Shown one piece after another: positions 11,084-22,789 of a stretch of DNA of 64,000 bases. The notes under the pieces were generated by a model. That model ran no database searches. It was not told where the DNA came from and worked only from the letters and a program-made list of their open reading frames with translations. Both the position numbers and the translations under genes were made by a program. The DNA is from Bimuria novae-zelandiae CBS 107.79 (lineage: Eukaryota; Ascomycota; Dothideomycetes; Pleosporales; Didymosphaeriaceae): positions 430,595-494,594 of the forward strand of contig ML976678.1 of assembly GCA_010015655.1 (NCBI GenBank). The letters are read 5' to 3'. The stretch's first letter is position 1; each line of letters starts with the position of its first letter.

Positions 11084-13559
11084 AGTAAGTCCTGGACAAT
11101 GCCATCTTCCTGCGGATCGTTGTTTCATTCCTTTATGCTGGAGGTAGATTTTCCATGGCCGCCAGGTACTCCCGTTTATTCCTCCGTCATTATACTGGTC
11201 CGGAGATACCCATACCGTTTTGCCCAACATGAGTCTGGAGTCTTACCGTTCCCTTGTTGATGGCTGCCTTCTCATTCCAAGGATCTGTTTGATTTTCGAT
11301 TACGTTTTCAAAAGCGGTTGGTAGATTGGGTTTGCGGTGAGAACTGGCCCAGGAGTTCGTTGTTTTAGTCGATCCTAGGATGTTCTGGATGAAGGCCACG
11401 AGACACTCCCTCCTGTGGACCCGGGATTCTACCAACAAATTTTAATATGTTGTCCAGCAAGGTGATCAGATCTCACAGGGAGCCGCATGCCAAGGGTGAG
11501 TGATCGAACGGCCACTGAGAATTCTTCACTTATCAACAAGCCGAGTTTTCCCGGAATGGGCATCTTCTTCAGCTGGACTTTCCGTACGTTTCGCTATCTA
11601 CTTTGCCGGGGCGTTCATTTTCGATTGCATCACGTTAATTGAGCGTTTCGCATTCACGCATGTATATACCTGATCTCGTACGATTTACCACGAAGGAGAT
11701 GTTTACGACCGGATGGCCACATGTTGTTTTGCATAGCGGACGAGGATGGATAATGCGCCCATGTCAGACTGCTTATCTCCAGTCGCGTATACAAAAAATC
11801 CTTCCAAACGGCTCAATCTCCAACTGGCATGATCCAACCAGTTACGGTCTTCCAGTTCTTCCGTTTGCCTATGCAGCTGATGCTTGATGCCCAACCCGAG
11901 ACGCCGCAATCTATTGTTCCCAACCACAGATGCAGCAGTTTTTTTTTCCCTTTGTTCTGTCGGGTCCTGCGGCGGTACCACTGGGGGTCGCAATTGTCCC
12001 ACGCAATGCTTGCTATCCCACGCTTTCATCTGCTGCTCGTCATCCCGCGTCAACATCCCGTTCTTGTCAGCAGAGGCTTAGGTGTTTTGCTAATGCGCCG
12101 CTTCCCATGCCCAGTGCAAAACCTGCACTCGTATCATCTACACAGCCGGTTCATGCACGATAGACTCGTACCGCAATTATCGACATCAATCTAATCTTCA
12201 GCTCAACAAGCTCGCTGCACACCCTAGTGGCCAGCGCACCCGAGAGGCGAATGCACGCTCCAATGACTTGCATGAACCGGTGCAATGCAGTCGGGATATT
12301 CATTGCATACTCTAGAGATTTCTCCGTCACAGCATATCTGGCTTTTTCATCTTCCCCGTGAATAAAGGTATATCTGCGGGCTCGAAGTGCTTTGGATGGT
12401 GCAATTGCAACTTGGATGCGCCTATACGTAACCAATACGGCACAGTTTCTATGTGCACCCAACGATGTACACCGCTCCAACACAAGCACGCCACGCAGTG
12501 TCGGATCGGACGAGCCTGCTAGGCGCCCTTCACATGCTAGAACCCGCCGCCTTGGATCCTCCGGACACGCGATGTGCAATGTGCAATGTGCAATGTGCAG
12601 TACATTGAGCGAGCGAGAGAAAGGTTGTTTATCGGAATAATGTAAGGAGGGCCTGGATACATAAGGGCGGCATCGGCTCGCGCTCATGTTTACGTCTTGG
12701 GTCCGGTGGGCGTTTGATGCTGAGTGCGATCTGGGTGAGGTTTTGGAGGAGGGTGTGGGTGGATGGGCGGGCTTGCAGGAGGATTGTGCGGGTGTGGACT
12801 CTCGACTCCATCCATTCCTTATATTTCTCTCACACCCATCCCTCTGTTCTAGTTATTCAATTCCAATTTAGAAACTCCAAATCTGCGTACGTGACTGGGC
12901 GCGCGTGCAATTCTATTCTTTCTTATTACGCGCTTGCTGGCCGTACAGCTCTCCCTGCTTCTCCCTTCTATTCGATCCAGCGCGTCTTCAATAAGCCCGA
13001 TGTGTCCGGAGCGTGCCTTGGATTTCGTCGAGCCGTGCTTCTTGCTCTGAGAGGGTGTGGGTGGGACGGGATCGGAGGTATAGGGTTGAGCTGCTGATGG
13101 CGAAGAAAGCGAGGGGTGGGCGGAGGAAGGAGGAGGACGCGGTGGGATGGTAGGGGGGAAGTTAGAGGGGGAAGGTTCTGGTAGGAAGGATTGATTGTTG
13201 ATTTGGATAGAGGCGGGAGTCTATGACGAGACAGTCTTGGAGTGACGGGAGGTGGAGTGGTATGAGCGAGTGATACAGTCTGTTAGTTTTGAGTAGTAGA
13301 ACACTATGTAATCTTGAGTCTTCGTTGAGAATCTGTGTGATTTGAGGTTAAAGCACGGTCGAAGGTTCCCTAGACGGGTAAAGCGCGATCGTAATAATGA
13401 ATGACGCGCAGCCACGGGACCGCGGGAACACGCGCCGACCCACCCACTCCAAACACCTCACCACGCGTCCACGCCCCCTTTCTACACAAACGCGCCCTCC
13501 AAAACCCTCTCCCCGCGCCGCTCGCCAACCTCAACCCACGGCGATGTCCTAACCACACG
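11084..13559. other. Gene-poor interval between rfeG and polymerase eta
   Basis: About 2.5 kb without a gene I can support. It likely holds the rfeG 3' region and the polymerase eta promoter. Purine-rich stretches (for example 13090-13215) precede the polymerase gene. A minus-strand open frame at 12151-12687 has no recognisable content. Confidence 0.4.
12572..12599. repeat. Short tandem repeat, four 7-bp units
   Basis: The unit ATGTGCA is repeated four times head to tail without interruption. Probably a neutral microsatellite. Confidence 0.8.
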
Positions 13560-15677
13560 ATGTCCTCCCCCGCGCCCGCCTTCGCCTCCTCCCCCGCCCT
13601 CTCCATAACCTACCCCCACCGTATCCCCAAATCCCGCTTCACCTACAAGCACCTTGCCCAGCTGATATCCTACTCCCCGACCACGCCCCTCCGTGTAATC
13701 GCCCACGTCGACCTCGACGCCTTCTACGCCCAATGCGAAACCGTCCGGCTCGGCATCGACCCGTCCAAACCCCTCGCCGTCCAGCAATGGCAGGGCTTAA
13801 TTGCTATAAACTACCCTGCGCGCGCGTACGGCCTGTCGCGCCACGTCACGTCGACCGAGGCGCTGAAACTCTGTCCAGACCTCATACTACAACATGTGGC
13901 GACGTGGAAGGAGGGAGACGAGTCATGGGGATATAGCGCCGATGCGTTTAAAGAGATTGCGACGCGCAAGGTTAGCCTGGATCGGTACCGGCAGGAATCC
14001 CGCAAGATCCTGAAGTGTATTCGCGACGCGCTGCCGAGCGAGCCGGGCATGCAGAGGGTCGAGAAAGCCAGTATCGACGAGGTGTTTATAGATTTGAGCG
14101 CGCAGGTTCACGGGCGGTTGCTGGAGCGGTACCCCGAACTAAGAGGCCCGCCGCCGTACGATGACCCGGCGGAGTACTTGCCGAAAGTGCCGACGACGGT
14201 GTTAGACTGGAAGGCGGATGCGCTGGTTGAGACGGGGAGGGAGGACGGCGAGGATGCGGATCCCGATTGGGATGATGTGGTTATGGTGCTGGCGTCGGAG
14301 ATTGTGCGGGATGTACGCAAGGTGGTGTATGATACCTTGGGGTACACGTGCTCGGGGGGTATTGCGAGGAATAAGATGCTGGCAAAGTTGGGGAGTGGGT
14401 ATAAGAAGCCGAACCAGCAGACTGTGATAAGGAACCGCGCGGTCGGGCACTTTTTGGGTGAGATGAAGTTCACGAAGATACGCATGCTGGGGGGCAAGCT
14501 AGGCGATGAGGTGGTCGCTATGTTTGGCACAGATAAAGTGAGGGAGTTGCTGGCGCAGCCGCTCGAGCAGTTGAAGAGGCTGGGCGATGATACGGGGACC
14601 TGGTTGTATAGTACGATTCGGGGCGAGGATCACAGTGAGGTCAATCCGAGGACGCAGATCAAGAGTATGCTGTCTGCGAAGTCGTTCCGTCCGGCTATCA
14701 ATTCTTTCGAGCAGGGCGTGCGTTGGCTGCGTATCTTTGTCGCGGATATCTTCTCGCGGTGCGTGGAAGAGGGCGTGCTGGAGAACAAGAGGCGGCCGCG
14801 GACTATCAACTTGCATCATCGGCAAGGAGGCCAGATAAGAAGTCGGCAGAGTCCCATACCACAGGGAAAGCCACTGAGCGAGGCTATCCTATTCGATTTG
14901 GCGAAGAACCTGCTCGCTCAGGTGGTAGTAGATGGTCGCGCATGGCCCTGCGCGAATCTCTCACTCAGCGTTGGAGGATTCGAGGATGCCATTACGAACA
15001 ACAAAGGCATTGGAGGTTTCCTGGTGCGAGGGGAGGAGGCAAAGGCAATGATGTCGAGTGGAAGGTTAGTGATGAGTGGAGGAGAGCCACCCGCAAAACG
15101 AAGGCGCACGAAAGGGAACATCAAGAGCTTTTTTGCGCCACCAAGTGACAAGAAGCGCGACTTTGACGCTGCAAGGAAGGTCCTAATGGCGAGTCGAGAG
15201 TCTACACGCGAAGAAGAGGAGGATGAAGTGGAAGGATCTGACGCAGATGAATTCGGAGCGCCGCCACTCGAAGAGCCAAAAGAGCGCCCCACGACCCCGG
15301 TGCCAGAGAAAGACTTTTACATATCCAATACGCCTCCTTCGGCGCAACCGCAAATGACCAATCCCGAACCAATGGTTGTACAGAAGAAACGTAGCCCCGA
15401 ACCACCCGAACTCCAGCAAAAGACAGACACGTTCTTCTGTGTCAAGTGCAGCATGCGCCTTCCGTCGAGTGAGAAGACTGAACATGAAGATTACCACTTC
15501 GCGTTGGATCTGTCGAAGGAAATGAGAGCGGAGGAGCGGACCGCACCGAAGATGATGCATGCAGCGAAGAATACGCCAGTCGTGCCGAAACCGTCGAAAG
15601 GGAGGGGAAGACCGCCGGGTGGTGGGAGAGGTGTCGATAAGGGCCAGGCGAAACTCGCTTTCGGTCGGCAAACTTGA
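13560..15677 (+). CDS. RAD30: DNA polymerase eta (translesion, Y family)
   Basis: Single-exon gene, 705 aa from the ATG at 13560. An in-frame ATG at 13401 would add 53 Pro/Arg-rich residues with no family support, so the shorter start is preferred. The Y-family palm motif HVDLDAFYAQCE lies near residue 49 and the catalytic KASIDEVFIDLS near 170. SGGIARNKMLAKLGSGYKKPNQQT (thumb, about 266) and the little-finger region follow. The C-terminus has a UBZ-type zinc finger (C-x2-C...H-x3-D/H pattern in FFCVKC...HEDYHFALD, about 620-640). A PIP-box-like QAKLAF lies close to the end. The enzyme bypasses UV cyclobutane dimers; the zinc finger and PIP box recruit it to ubiquitinated PCNA. The acidic linker near residues 540-570 is probably disordered. 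The gene looks intact. Confidence 0.93.
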   Translation: MSSPAPAFASSPALSITYPHRIPKSRFTYKHLAQLISYSPTTPLRVIAHVDLDAFYAQCETVRLGIDPSKPLAVQQWQGLIAINYPARAYGLSRHVTSTEALKLCPDLILQHVATWKEGDESWGYSADAFKEIATRKVSLDRYRQESRKILKCIRDALPSEPGMQRVEKASIDEVFIDLSAQVHGRLLERYPELRGPPPYDDPAEYLPKVPTTVLDWKADALVETGREDGEDADPDWDDVVMVLASEIVRDVRKVVYDTLGYTCSGGIARNKMLAKLGSGYKKPNQQTVIRNRAVGHFLGEMKFTKIRMLGGKLGDEVVAMFGTDKVRELLAQPLEQLKRLGDDTGTWLYSTIRGEDHSEVNPRTQIKSMLSAKSFRPAINSFEQGVRWLRIFVADIFSRCVEEGVLENKRRPRTINLHHRQGGQIRSRQSPIPQGKPLSEAILFDLAKNLLAQVVVDGRAWPCANLSLSVGGFEDAITNNKGIGGFLVRGEEAKAMMSSGRLVMSGGEPPAKRRRTKGNIKSFFAPPSDKKRDFDAARKVLMASRESTREEEEDEVEGSDADEFGAPPLEEPKERPTTPVPEKDFYISNTPPSAQPQMTNPEPMVVQKKRSPEPPELQQKTDTFFCVKCSMRLPSSEKTEHEDYHFALDLSKEMRAEERTAPKMMHAAKNTPVVPKPSKGRGRPPGGGRGVDKGQAKLAFGRQT

Positions 15678-15790
15678 GTTGGGTAGTCATCGTAGAGCCT
15701 GTACGAACACATTAGTATAGCTGACTTCCATATTGCTTGCTCTAGGGACAACCTAGCTTACCCTGAGTTCCCATGCTGTAGGTAGTGTGC

Positions 15791-16595
15791 TCAGTCGTCA
15801 AAAAGGGTCTTTTTCGGCTCGGGGTCGCCTTTCTGGAAGCGCGCGCTCTTAGACTTGCGGACCTTCGTGTCCCTCTCCCACTGTGCCTTGTTTGCCTTCT
15901 CCATAGGACAGACCGGGTCTTCGCGGAAGTGATGTTATGTTAGCCATCTTAAAAAATAGGAGAAAGGAAGGTAAAATACCTCCCTTCTCATGTCTGCCCT
16001 CGCAGCGCCAGCACTTCGGTGTTCTCTTCGCCTTCTTGCGCTCCTTCCTTCCCACCTCCACCTCGACCAGTCTGCCAGACGTGTTCCTGTTCCAAAGTGT
16101 CCCTTGGAATCCCCCCGGCACCAGCACATCCGACCTGCCGACCGGAATCTCGTCCCGAAGCGCCTTCTTCTCTTTCTCCTTCACCGACGCCATGTCCAGA
16201 TTCATCTCTGGACTCACGCAGCACAGCACCGCAATCTTCCGACACAACCCAAGCATCCTGGTAGACCATCTGCTGGAACGTACCTGTTCCGGATCCTCCT
16301 CCAAGCAAAACACAAGAATCTGTTTCCTGATTTCGGTGGGCAAACTGAGAAGAGATGCGGAGCGGTGTACGCGAGGTTGAAAGCGAAATCCCAGGTTCTT
16401 GTGCATCCACGGGTGTAGGTATCTCGCGGAGGTCTCCTTCCGGATCGCTTTTAGCTTCGGCGCGCGCAGCACGCGGCACATCGGCTGTTTGGTGTCGATT
16501 TGGAGGCACATCTTCTGCGCCTTGAGCTTCTCGCGCCTGCGGCGGTTCTTCGCGGTGGTTCTGCTTTCACGGACGACGGGCTGGGAGGCAGCCAT
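15791..16595 (-). CDS. F-box-like small protein with a Cys-rich C-terminus
   Basis: Two exons on the minus strand, 16595-15980 and 15918-15791, separated by a 61-nt intron (GTATTTT...GCGAAG) in phase 1; 247 aa. The N-terminus is very basic (KNRRRREKLKAQK). The segment LLSLPTEIRKQILVFCLEE near residues 83-101 has the Leu-Pro-x-Glu-Ile pattern of fungal F-box/2EXR-like proteins. After splicing, the C-terminus carries CWRCEGRHEKGDPVCPMEK, a Cys/His cluster that may bind zinc, then a Lys-rich tail ending TLFDD. Without the intron the frame drifts into a hydrophobic tail, so splicing is favoured. It lies tail to tail with polymerase eta, 113 bp away. Function unknown; an SCF adaptor role is only inferred. 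Confidence 0.65.
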
Positions 16596-16707
16596 GATGT
16601 TGTTGTCAGGAGAGAGGAAAAGGCGGACTGCAAAAGATTTTATTGCTTGCGTTTGTAGGCTAATTGAAGGGGGAAGGAGCGACCTGCTTTGGTGATGCTC
16701 AATTCGG

Positions 16708-18153
16708 CTAGCGCGTTTTCGCCTTCCATAGAAACAGCTTTTTGTCTTCGAAGCTGGTGGAGATGATTGTCCGCTGTCCCTTTGAATCTAGTTGATGCTG
16801 GCAGTCGCTCGCATAGAGCAGGGTGCCATGATTTCGCTCGAATTTGGCTTCGACCACGAAACGCCATTGTCCATCACGTCCGCATAACCTAACTATGCGT
16901 GCTCCGGCCTGCATACAGCTCACAATGAGGAGATAACTTTTTTCAGTCTCGCCCGAGCCTGGGTCCACTCGAGTAGTCCTTTCTACGAGTTTGATTCGAA
17001 ATACGCCTCCACCAAGATGCTCGTCTGCAAGCACTTGCCGCCGGCCTATGTTTGGGCAATGAAGAAGCCGGATGTGGTCGTCATAGCTTCCGGTGATCAA
17101 CAGAAAACCATCTGACGTGGATGTCGAGGCTGAGGTATCCTACATCCAATTAGTCTCTGTGACTTGAGCTGAGGTAAGTCAGGATGAAGCTTACAGAGGA
17201 TGGTGGAAGTGGTAGGACGGCCGTGACACCCGCTTGGTGAATCTTCCGCTCTACCCATGGTATTGTTGGGCTCGGCTCCACGACATCATCGCTAAAAGAT
17301 CTTTAGTACATTGAACTCTGTATAACTTATCCTGGGGTGACACAGCATACTCAGCTTCCACAGCGTCTCGGCACTCCAACTCAGGCCATTGACTGACATT
17401 CACGGCCGTGTACCGCAACGTCGCGTCATCGCCTCCAGACACAAGCCCATAATGTCGATGGTCACCTTCGTGGTGCCTGACGAAGGCGCAAGTCCAAGCT
17501 TGGAAGTCATGCTGCATAATTTCTGTGGCCATAGGAACGTCTAAGCCAGGTATACAGACGTTGGTCGCACGTACTTGACCGTTTGAGAGCGTCATTGCGA
17601 TATGCCCGCGAGAGCGCAGAGCTAACGACGTGATCAAAATGTCTTTGGGGTAAAGCTGAATGGTCCGGATGTGATGTATGTGGGGGTGAGGGAAGATAAG
17701 ATCACCCTTGATGCTAGGAGCGAGGTGGTAGATGGCGATTGACCCGGTGGATGTCCCCACAGCGAAGGCGTCTGATCGTTCGTCGATGGAGTTGTCTTGG
17801 TCGGCAAAATGAAGATCGTAGACCCCAAATGGCGTAGAAACAGTTTGTATGATTTGCCTAGCCAGCGTTAATTCGAGTTTCCCACAGTACTGGCCGGCAG
17901 TCGTTCGCATTTTTGGCGTTAGGACTGCCTTGGTTGGAAAGTACAAGTAGACGTACATGCCATCGTTTCCCACTTGGACCAAGTTCAAACTTCCCACTCT
18001 TGTCTGGCTGATCGGTTCTTCTGATTCGGAAGGCTCATCCTCGAGAAGCATGTATGTGCCGACAACGGCGTACTGATCGTTCTTTGGCCAGAATTTCACA
18101 ACGTCTGGGCGCAAATCAAGAGTGAGCGTTTCGAACTGGTCGATATCCTCCAT
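16708..18153 (-). CDS. DPH7: Diphthine methyl ester hydrolase, WD-repeat protein (Dph7/Rrt2)
   Basis: Three exons on the minus strand (18153-17351, 17291-17195, 17139-16708), 443 aa. Both introns are GT-AG; the first has a GTACTAAAG branch site. The protein is a WD-repeat propeller. FGVYDLHFAD, the block around AVGTSTGSIAIYHL, VSGGDDATLRY and ITGSYDDHIRLL are successive blades, and the C-terminus ends in SFEDKKLFLWK. The layout and the FGVYDL and GSYDD signatures fit Dph7, which removes the methyl ester from diphthine intermediates during diphthamide synthesis on elongation factor 2 in the cytosol. The gene looks intact. It is divergent from the gene at 18678. Confidence 0.82.
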
Positions 18154-18677
18154 GGCTTACGGCTGGCACATAAGAAGTTTGGTGTAATTCGCCTCTGCCC
18201 TACTCATGCTGCGTAAAGCACAATAGTCTCGATTGCCCACTCGAGAACTTTCGTCGTTGTGTGAGCAGCACCGCGGGAAAGCGCAGGGCTTAGCGCCTCG
18301 GCTGGAGCAGCCCCTTCACACCTCGTACTTTCCCTCTTCCACATCCGCGATCGCGCCGACCATCTGATGTCGCATCGCGTACTCATACCGGTACTGTCAG
18401 TTATTTTGGTGGTGAAAATAACGCCACACGGCGTGCATCGCCGCGTTGATGCCTTGCAGCCCCCCTGCTTCGCCTCCTTGCTGCCTACGCTAAGCTTACT
18501 ACTGCCGCATTTGGTCTACAGCAAGTACACTCATGCAATATAAAGAAGGCGCATGAGAGCGCGTTCTTTTCGCGTTCCTTACGTATCAGGCTCGTGACTC
18601 AAATTCCAGACTTTATAATAAAATTAAAGACTTCGCAACCACTTGTCCACACCTACACACACACACGCAATTGGACC
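18154..18677. promoter_or_regulatory. Divergent promoter region, DPH7 and 2EXR-like gene
   Basis: A 524-bp head-to-head spacer. It contains a CAATATAAAGAAGG stretch near 18536-18549 that could serve the plus-strand gene and an AT-rich tract just upstream of its start. No specific operator can be named. Confidence 0.45.
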
Positions 18678-19769
18678 ATGGCCGACACGTCCGCACCACA
18701 ACTTCGTGCCTCGAAACGCAAGAGGGCCCAGGTCAACTACTATGAAGAGGTTTTGAGCGAAGAGGAAGAGGAGGTAAACTTCTCTGACCCAGCGGAAGAG
18801 GAGGAGGTCGAGGAACGCTCCCCAGCAAAGGTTCGTTGACCGATCCCGGTCGTGCCTGCTTGCGTGTGTTGACGTAAACCAGAAGCGCAAGACCGTGTCC
18901 TCCAAGCCTCTCCCGAAGAAGAAGATCTTCCCGTTCTTGCAATTGCCAGCGGAGCTTCGGAACCAGATCTACAGCCATTGTCTGCACGACCCGGCCGGCA
19001 TCTACCTGTTCTCGACGACGCAAAAGTTCCGGCGGACCGTGTACAGAGGAACGGAGCTCGCGTATTGTGATGGTCAACCATACTCTTCTTCTCAGACCAC
19101 AAACAGCAACCTCGATGACGATGAAGAAGACGGTCCTCGACCGGAGCAGCCGAGCAATGTCGTCCAGCCCCTCGTACCTGCCCTCCTTGCCGTCTGCAAA
19201 CAAATCAATGCGGAGGCTCACGAGATTCTCTACAGCCATGAGTTCCACACAAAGGATACGCTAGCTCTGCACTCCTTCCTTGTTGACATCGGCCCACGTG
19301 CAGCCACGTATCTGAAGAAAGTCACTCTGGGAGAATGGGGCCACGGACGTGGTGTCCATAAAGCATACAATCATGTCAGTCGCCCTCCACGTCTCGTCCG
19401 CGAGACAAGTACATGAACTAATTCGAGAAACAGTCCTGCTTCAGCGCCCTCGCAGCCGCCACCAACCTCGAAAAGTTCACCTTCCACGGCCTGCTCTCAT
19501 GGAGCAAAGCTCCCAAGCCGGGCGCTACCTGCTTCTACCGCGACGCATTCCCGTGGCTCGAAGCTGTCGGTGCCGCGAAGGGCAAGGCGGACGCGGCATT
19601 GGACTTGATCGACGTCATGGTCTATGACGATTCGGTGTTCTTCAATCGCTGGGGACGTCGTCGTACTTACGCACAGAGACCGGTCTTCAAAGTGTACAAA
19701 GATACGGAGGGGTTCCGCAAGGAGCTGGGAAAGCTGCTGAACGCGCGTATGAACCGCATTCGGTCTTGA
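18678..19769 (+). CDS. 2EXR/F-box-like domain protein
   Basis: Three exons (18678-18830, 18883-19374, 19434-19769), 326 aa, with introns in phase 0. The N-terminus has a basic patch (ASKRKRAQ), an acidic run, and a second basic patch created at the first splice (PAKKRKT), which suggests nuclear localisation. FPFLQLPAELRNQIYSHCL near residues 65-83 is the LPAELRxxIY signature seen in a large fungal family related to F-box/2EXR proteins. LLAVCKQINAEAHEILY near 156-172 is the second conserved element of that family. No catalytic motif is present. The family is large in plant-associated ascomycetes and its role is undefined. Confidence 0.75.
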
Positions 19770-20360
19770 AGGCGCGGTGTAACTCTAGGGGACGAAGCAT
19801 TTCCACGGGTATGACCAAACAACCCTGTCGCAAAAGGAGAGACATGGCTTACTGGAAGCGGTCATAGGGTGTTTATTGAGGCGCCTTTAGGGGCGGTGAA
19901 GGATCGTTAGGTGGATGCACTTGTTATGGCGGTTATGATGTCTAGACGGCTGTTTCTGCTGCACACTTAGTTCACGGAACCTCTCGACAAGGCTCTAGGC
20001 GCTGTATGTTATGGGGTCTCTCAAGGTTTATATCACGGACAACATTTGACAAAGTAGACATAATCTCTGTTCATTGCGTGTACACACAGCTGAGTTCCCT
20101 CGCTGCGTCAACACTCCTAGTAGGAAATCCACGCGTGGTTCTTATTACTGAAACATATGTTCTGTAATGGCAGCTTATTTTTGCAACTGGCATGAGATAT
20201 CGCAATTGCTCCATCTCCATGCTTCATATCACTCAACAGTATTAAGAATATGCCTTCGGCGTGCAATCTTTAAAATCGCCATATACACACGTCATCCCAG
20301 CGTAACTCATGCAACACATAAACACCACATCACATCATAACCCATCCAGCACCCGACCCA
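19770..20360. other. Convergent 3' spacer
   Basis: 591 bp between two converging genes (2EXR-like plus, GGPP synthase minus). Holds both 3' flanks; nothing else recognised. Confidence 0.5.
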
Positions 20361-21792
20361 TCACCGCACCACCAACCTCGCCAGCAACCCTCTCAACCCC
20401 TCCGCGCCCTCCCTCGCGTCTTCCTCCCCCAACGCGGCCTCCACCTCCCCAATCAACTTCTCGGCCTTTCCCCTTAACCCATCAATCACACCCTTACTAT
20501 ACTCAAAGCTGCCCTTCTCCTCCAGATACCGCACCGCATAACGCTTCACCTCCTCGTCCGTCGTCTTCTGCTTCAAGATATTGTACATGACCCTATTCCG
20601 CGGGTCCGCCTGTATAGCGTGTATAACCGGGAAGCTGAATTTACCCTCTGTGAGATCCTCACATACGCCTTTTAAGCTTGCGTACCCTGAAGTAGAAGAG
20701 AGATTAAGATGGTCGTCTAAAATCTGAAATAGGAGACCGATGGTGCTGACGAGCGGCGCGCAATCGATGTCCACGGTACTTTCCGCCTGCATGAGTTTAA
20801 TGGCGAGCCGAAACAGGCCGCCGGTTTTATTGTCGACCATTTCGAGGTACTCGGCTTGGGTGGGGCAGGTGAGAGAGTCGCGCCAGTGGAGCTCCATGCC
20901 CTGGCCGCGGTGCAGGTTGAGCAGTTCGGTCGAGTAGATTTCTATAAGGGAAGGGTTGCCGAGCGGGATGAGGGACTGCAGGGCGAGGAAGTAGACATAG
21001 TTGGCAGAGTTTATGGTTTGGGCGATGCCGAAGATGGAGTTTGCAACGGGGATGCCGCGGCGGAGGATAGAGGAGTCTTCGACGTCGTCGACTCTGCACG
21101 TCTATTCGTCAATATACTATTCGACATGTGGGAGAAGAGGAAGGAGGGAGAGGGGAGAAGTACAATAATGAAGCCGTGTGTAGCATGCCCACCACCCGCG
21201 TTATCACTTCCAACCGCTCCGAGGGCACTTTCAACCACTTGTTGAACGCGGCGATACACTGGCTCCGGATGTCCTTCCCGGGGTGCCCGACAAGATAGTC
21301 GTACGGCCCGAGTAATATCCTCTCGTTCTCCTCCGTCCAGCCCTTGCGCTGCCCATATATCAAGTCCTCCCCGATGCTCTTGGGCGGATCCGGCGGCGGC
21401 GGGGCCAGTTCTTCCACCTTCGTTTGCTCGCCCATCGTATTCAGCGAGCTCGCGAGGCGCGGTGGGGTGTCGGCCTGGCTCTGGTTTTCGTGGAACAGCT
21501 TGCTCTTCTTGCTCTGGCTCATCCAGTCGGTCTCGGACAGCGGGCGCAGGACTGAGCCGCGGTGCTTGACGCCGTTGGCGATACCGTGCGACGAGGTGCG
21601 AGGCGGGATCGCGTTGGGCGACTGGTAGGGCGAAGGCGCATGGATGGGCGCGGGCGCGTGTGGTGGCGGTGGTGTTGCTCCTGGGCCCGAGGACGGCATG
21701 GCGGCCGCAGTGCTGATTACGTGTGGGTTGTAGCTGGGTGCCTGTTCACTTGGGTGCCTTGTAATTTGGGGGGGTAGAGACAGCGGGCGCAT
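20361..21792 (-). CDS. Geranylgeranyl diphosphate synthase
   Basis: Two exons on the minus strand (21792-21164, 21093-20361), 453 aa. The 70-nt intron falls inside the catalytic signature: splicing joins LHTASLL to [22 protein letters not shown], so the first aspartate-rich motif (DDVED, about residues 211-215) is complete only in the spliced message. The second motif reads DDHLN near 336, where a DDYxN-type sequence is usual. The first 130 residues are a Pro/Ser-rich extension without family similarity. The enzyme condenses FPP with IPP to C20 GGPP for protein prenylation, carotenoids and diterpenes. No terpene cyclase or P450 is adjacent, so a housekeeping role (the ggs1/al-3 type) is more likely than a cluster enzyme. 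Confidence 0.9.
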
Positions 21793-22789
21793 GTGCCGCT
21801 CCCTGCGCGCGCAGCAAGCAAGGTATCGTTACAAGCGAGGCCGTAAAGCAGCTCTACTGTTAGTGCAAAATATGCAGCAGAGAGAGAGGGGTTGCTGGCG
21901 GGGAATCGGGGAAGGTGGTGGTTTTGGAGGTGGAGTGCTGGGATATTGATTGTACATATACATGTCAACGCGACTCTCGGGCGGGGACGTAGTTCAAGGA
22001 GAGGAGTCCGTTCCGGACGGAGCCTCTTGCAGCGACTTCTCATGGCGGATCTTTGCGCAACCGCGAGACGAGTCCACTGCGGTGGAAACTGGGCCGGCTT
22101 GGACACAGCACATGTTGTGTTAGCGTCGCGAGTATGAAGGCGGCGCCACAGCTAACGCGTAAAGGCAAACAGCTTCACATGACGATGCTGCACAGCTCGG
22201 AAAGTGGACCGAGTCAACGCCAAAGTGTCTGGGGTGAATATCAATTAAGCATTGCACATGCAGAAGGAGCGCATTTGCTACGGGCCTGCAGGAGCCCGAC
22301 CGTATCATTCGTTGTAGCCGCCATGTTGGTTAGTACATGCACATGCATGTGTATGACGCAATGGCCGTCCGCATCGATCGCTTCGCTAAGCTCAGCTCGT
22401 CTTACATGGATACGAATTCATGCGCAAAGTCATGCTTACAGAGATACACCTGGGCAACACAGAGTAGGATCTGGCAAGTTTCATACTGGAATAGTGCTAT
22501 CGGTGCGTTCGAACGACTTTACGAATAGTATTACAATGCTAGTAGGCAGAGATAGGGGTATCTTTGATAATGGTGGTTGAACAAACGAGACTGCTCCAAT
22601 GCCTCACCATTCAGATTTATTCATCGTGATCTTACAAGTGCTGTACTGTGATCCGTCATTGCAGGGCGAAGGAACCATCAAGACACTCCTACCACGAAGT
22701 GGAGGAGAGCGAGATCTCTAGTAAGGTCGATGTAAAGCATTTTTGCGGCTCCGATCGTGCGGTTTGCGGTGTTTGTCGTGACGCTGTTT
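21793..22789. other. Upstream region of GGPP synthase and 3' flank of SHG1
   Basis: About 1 kb without a supported gene. The part nearest 21793 is the GGPP synthase promoter; the part nearest 22789 is the SHG1 3' flank. Open frames here lack conserved content. Confidence 0.45.

Noticed and set aside
12151..12687. 178-codon minus-strand frame
   Set aside because: No recognisable family, overlaps a microsatellite, and competing frames exist on the other strand.
13401..13559. Upstream in-frame start for polymerase eta
   Set aside because: The extra 53 residues are Pro/Arg/Thr-rich and do not resemble family N-termini; the ATG at 13560 sits right before conserved sequence.
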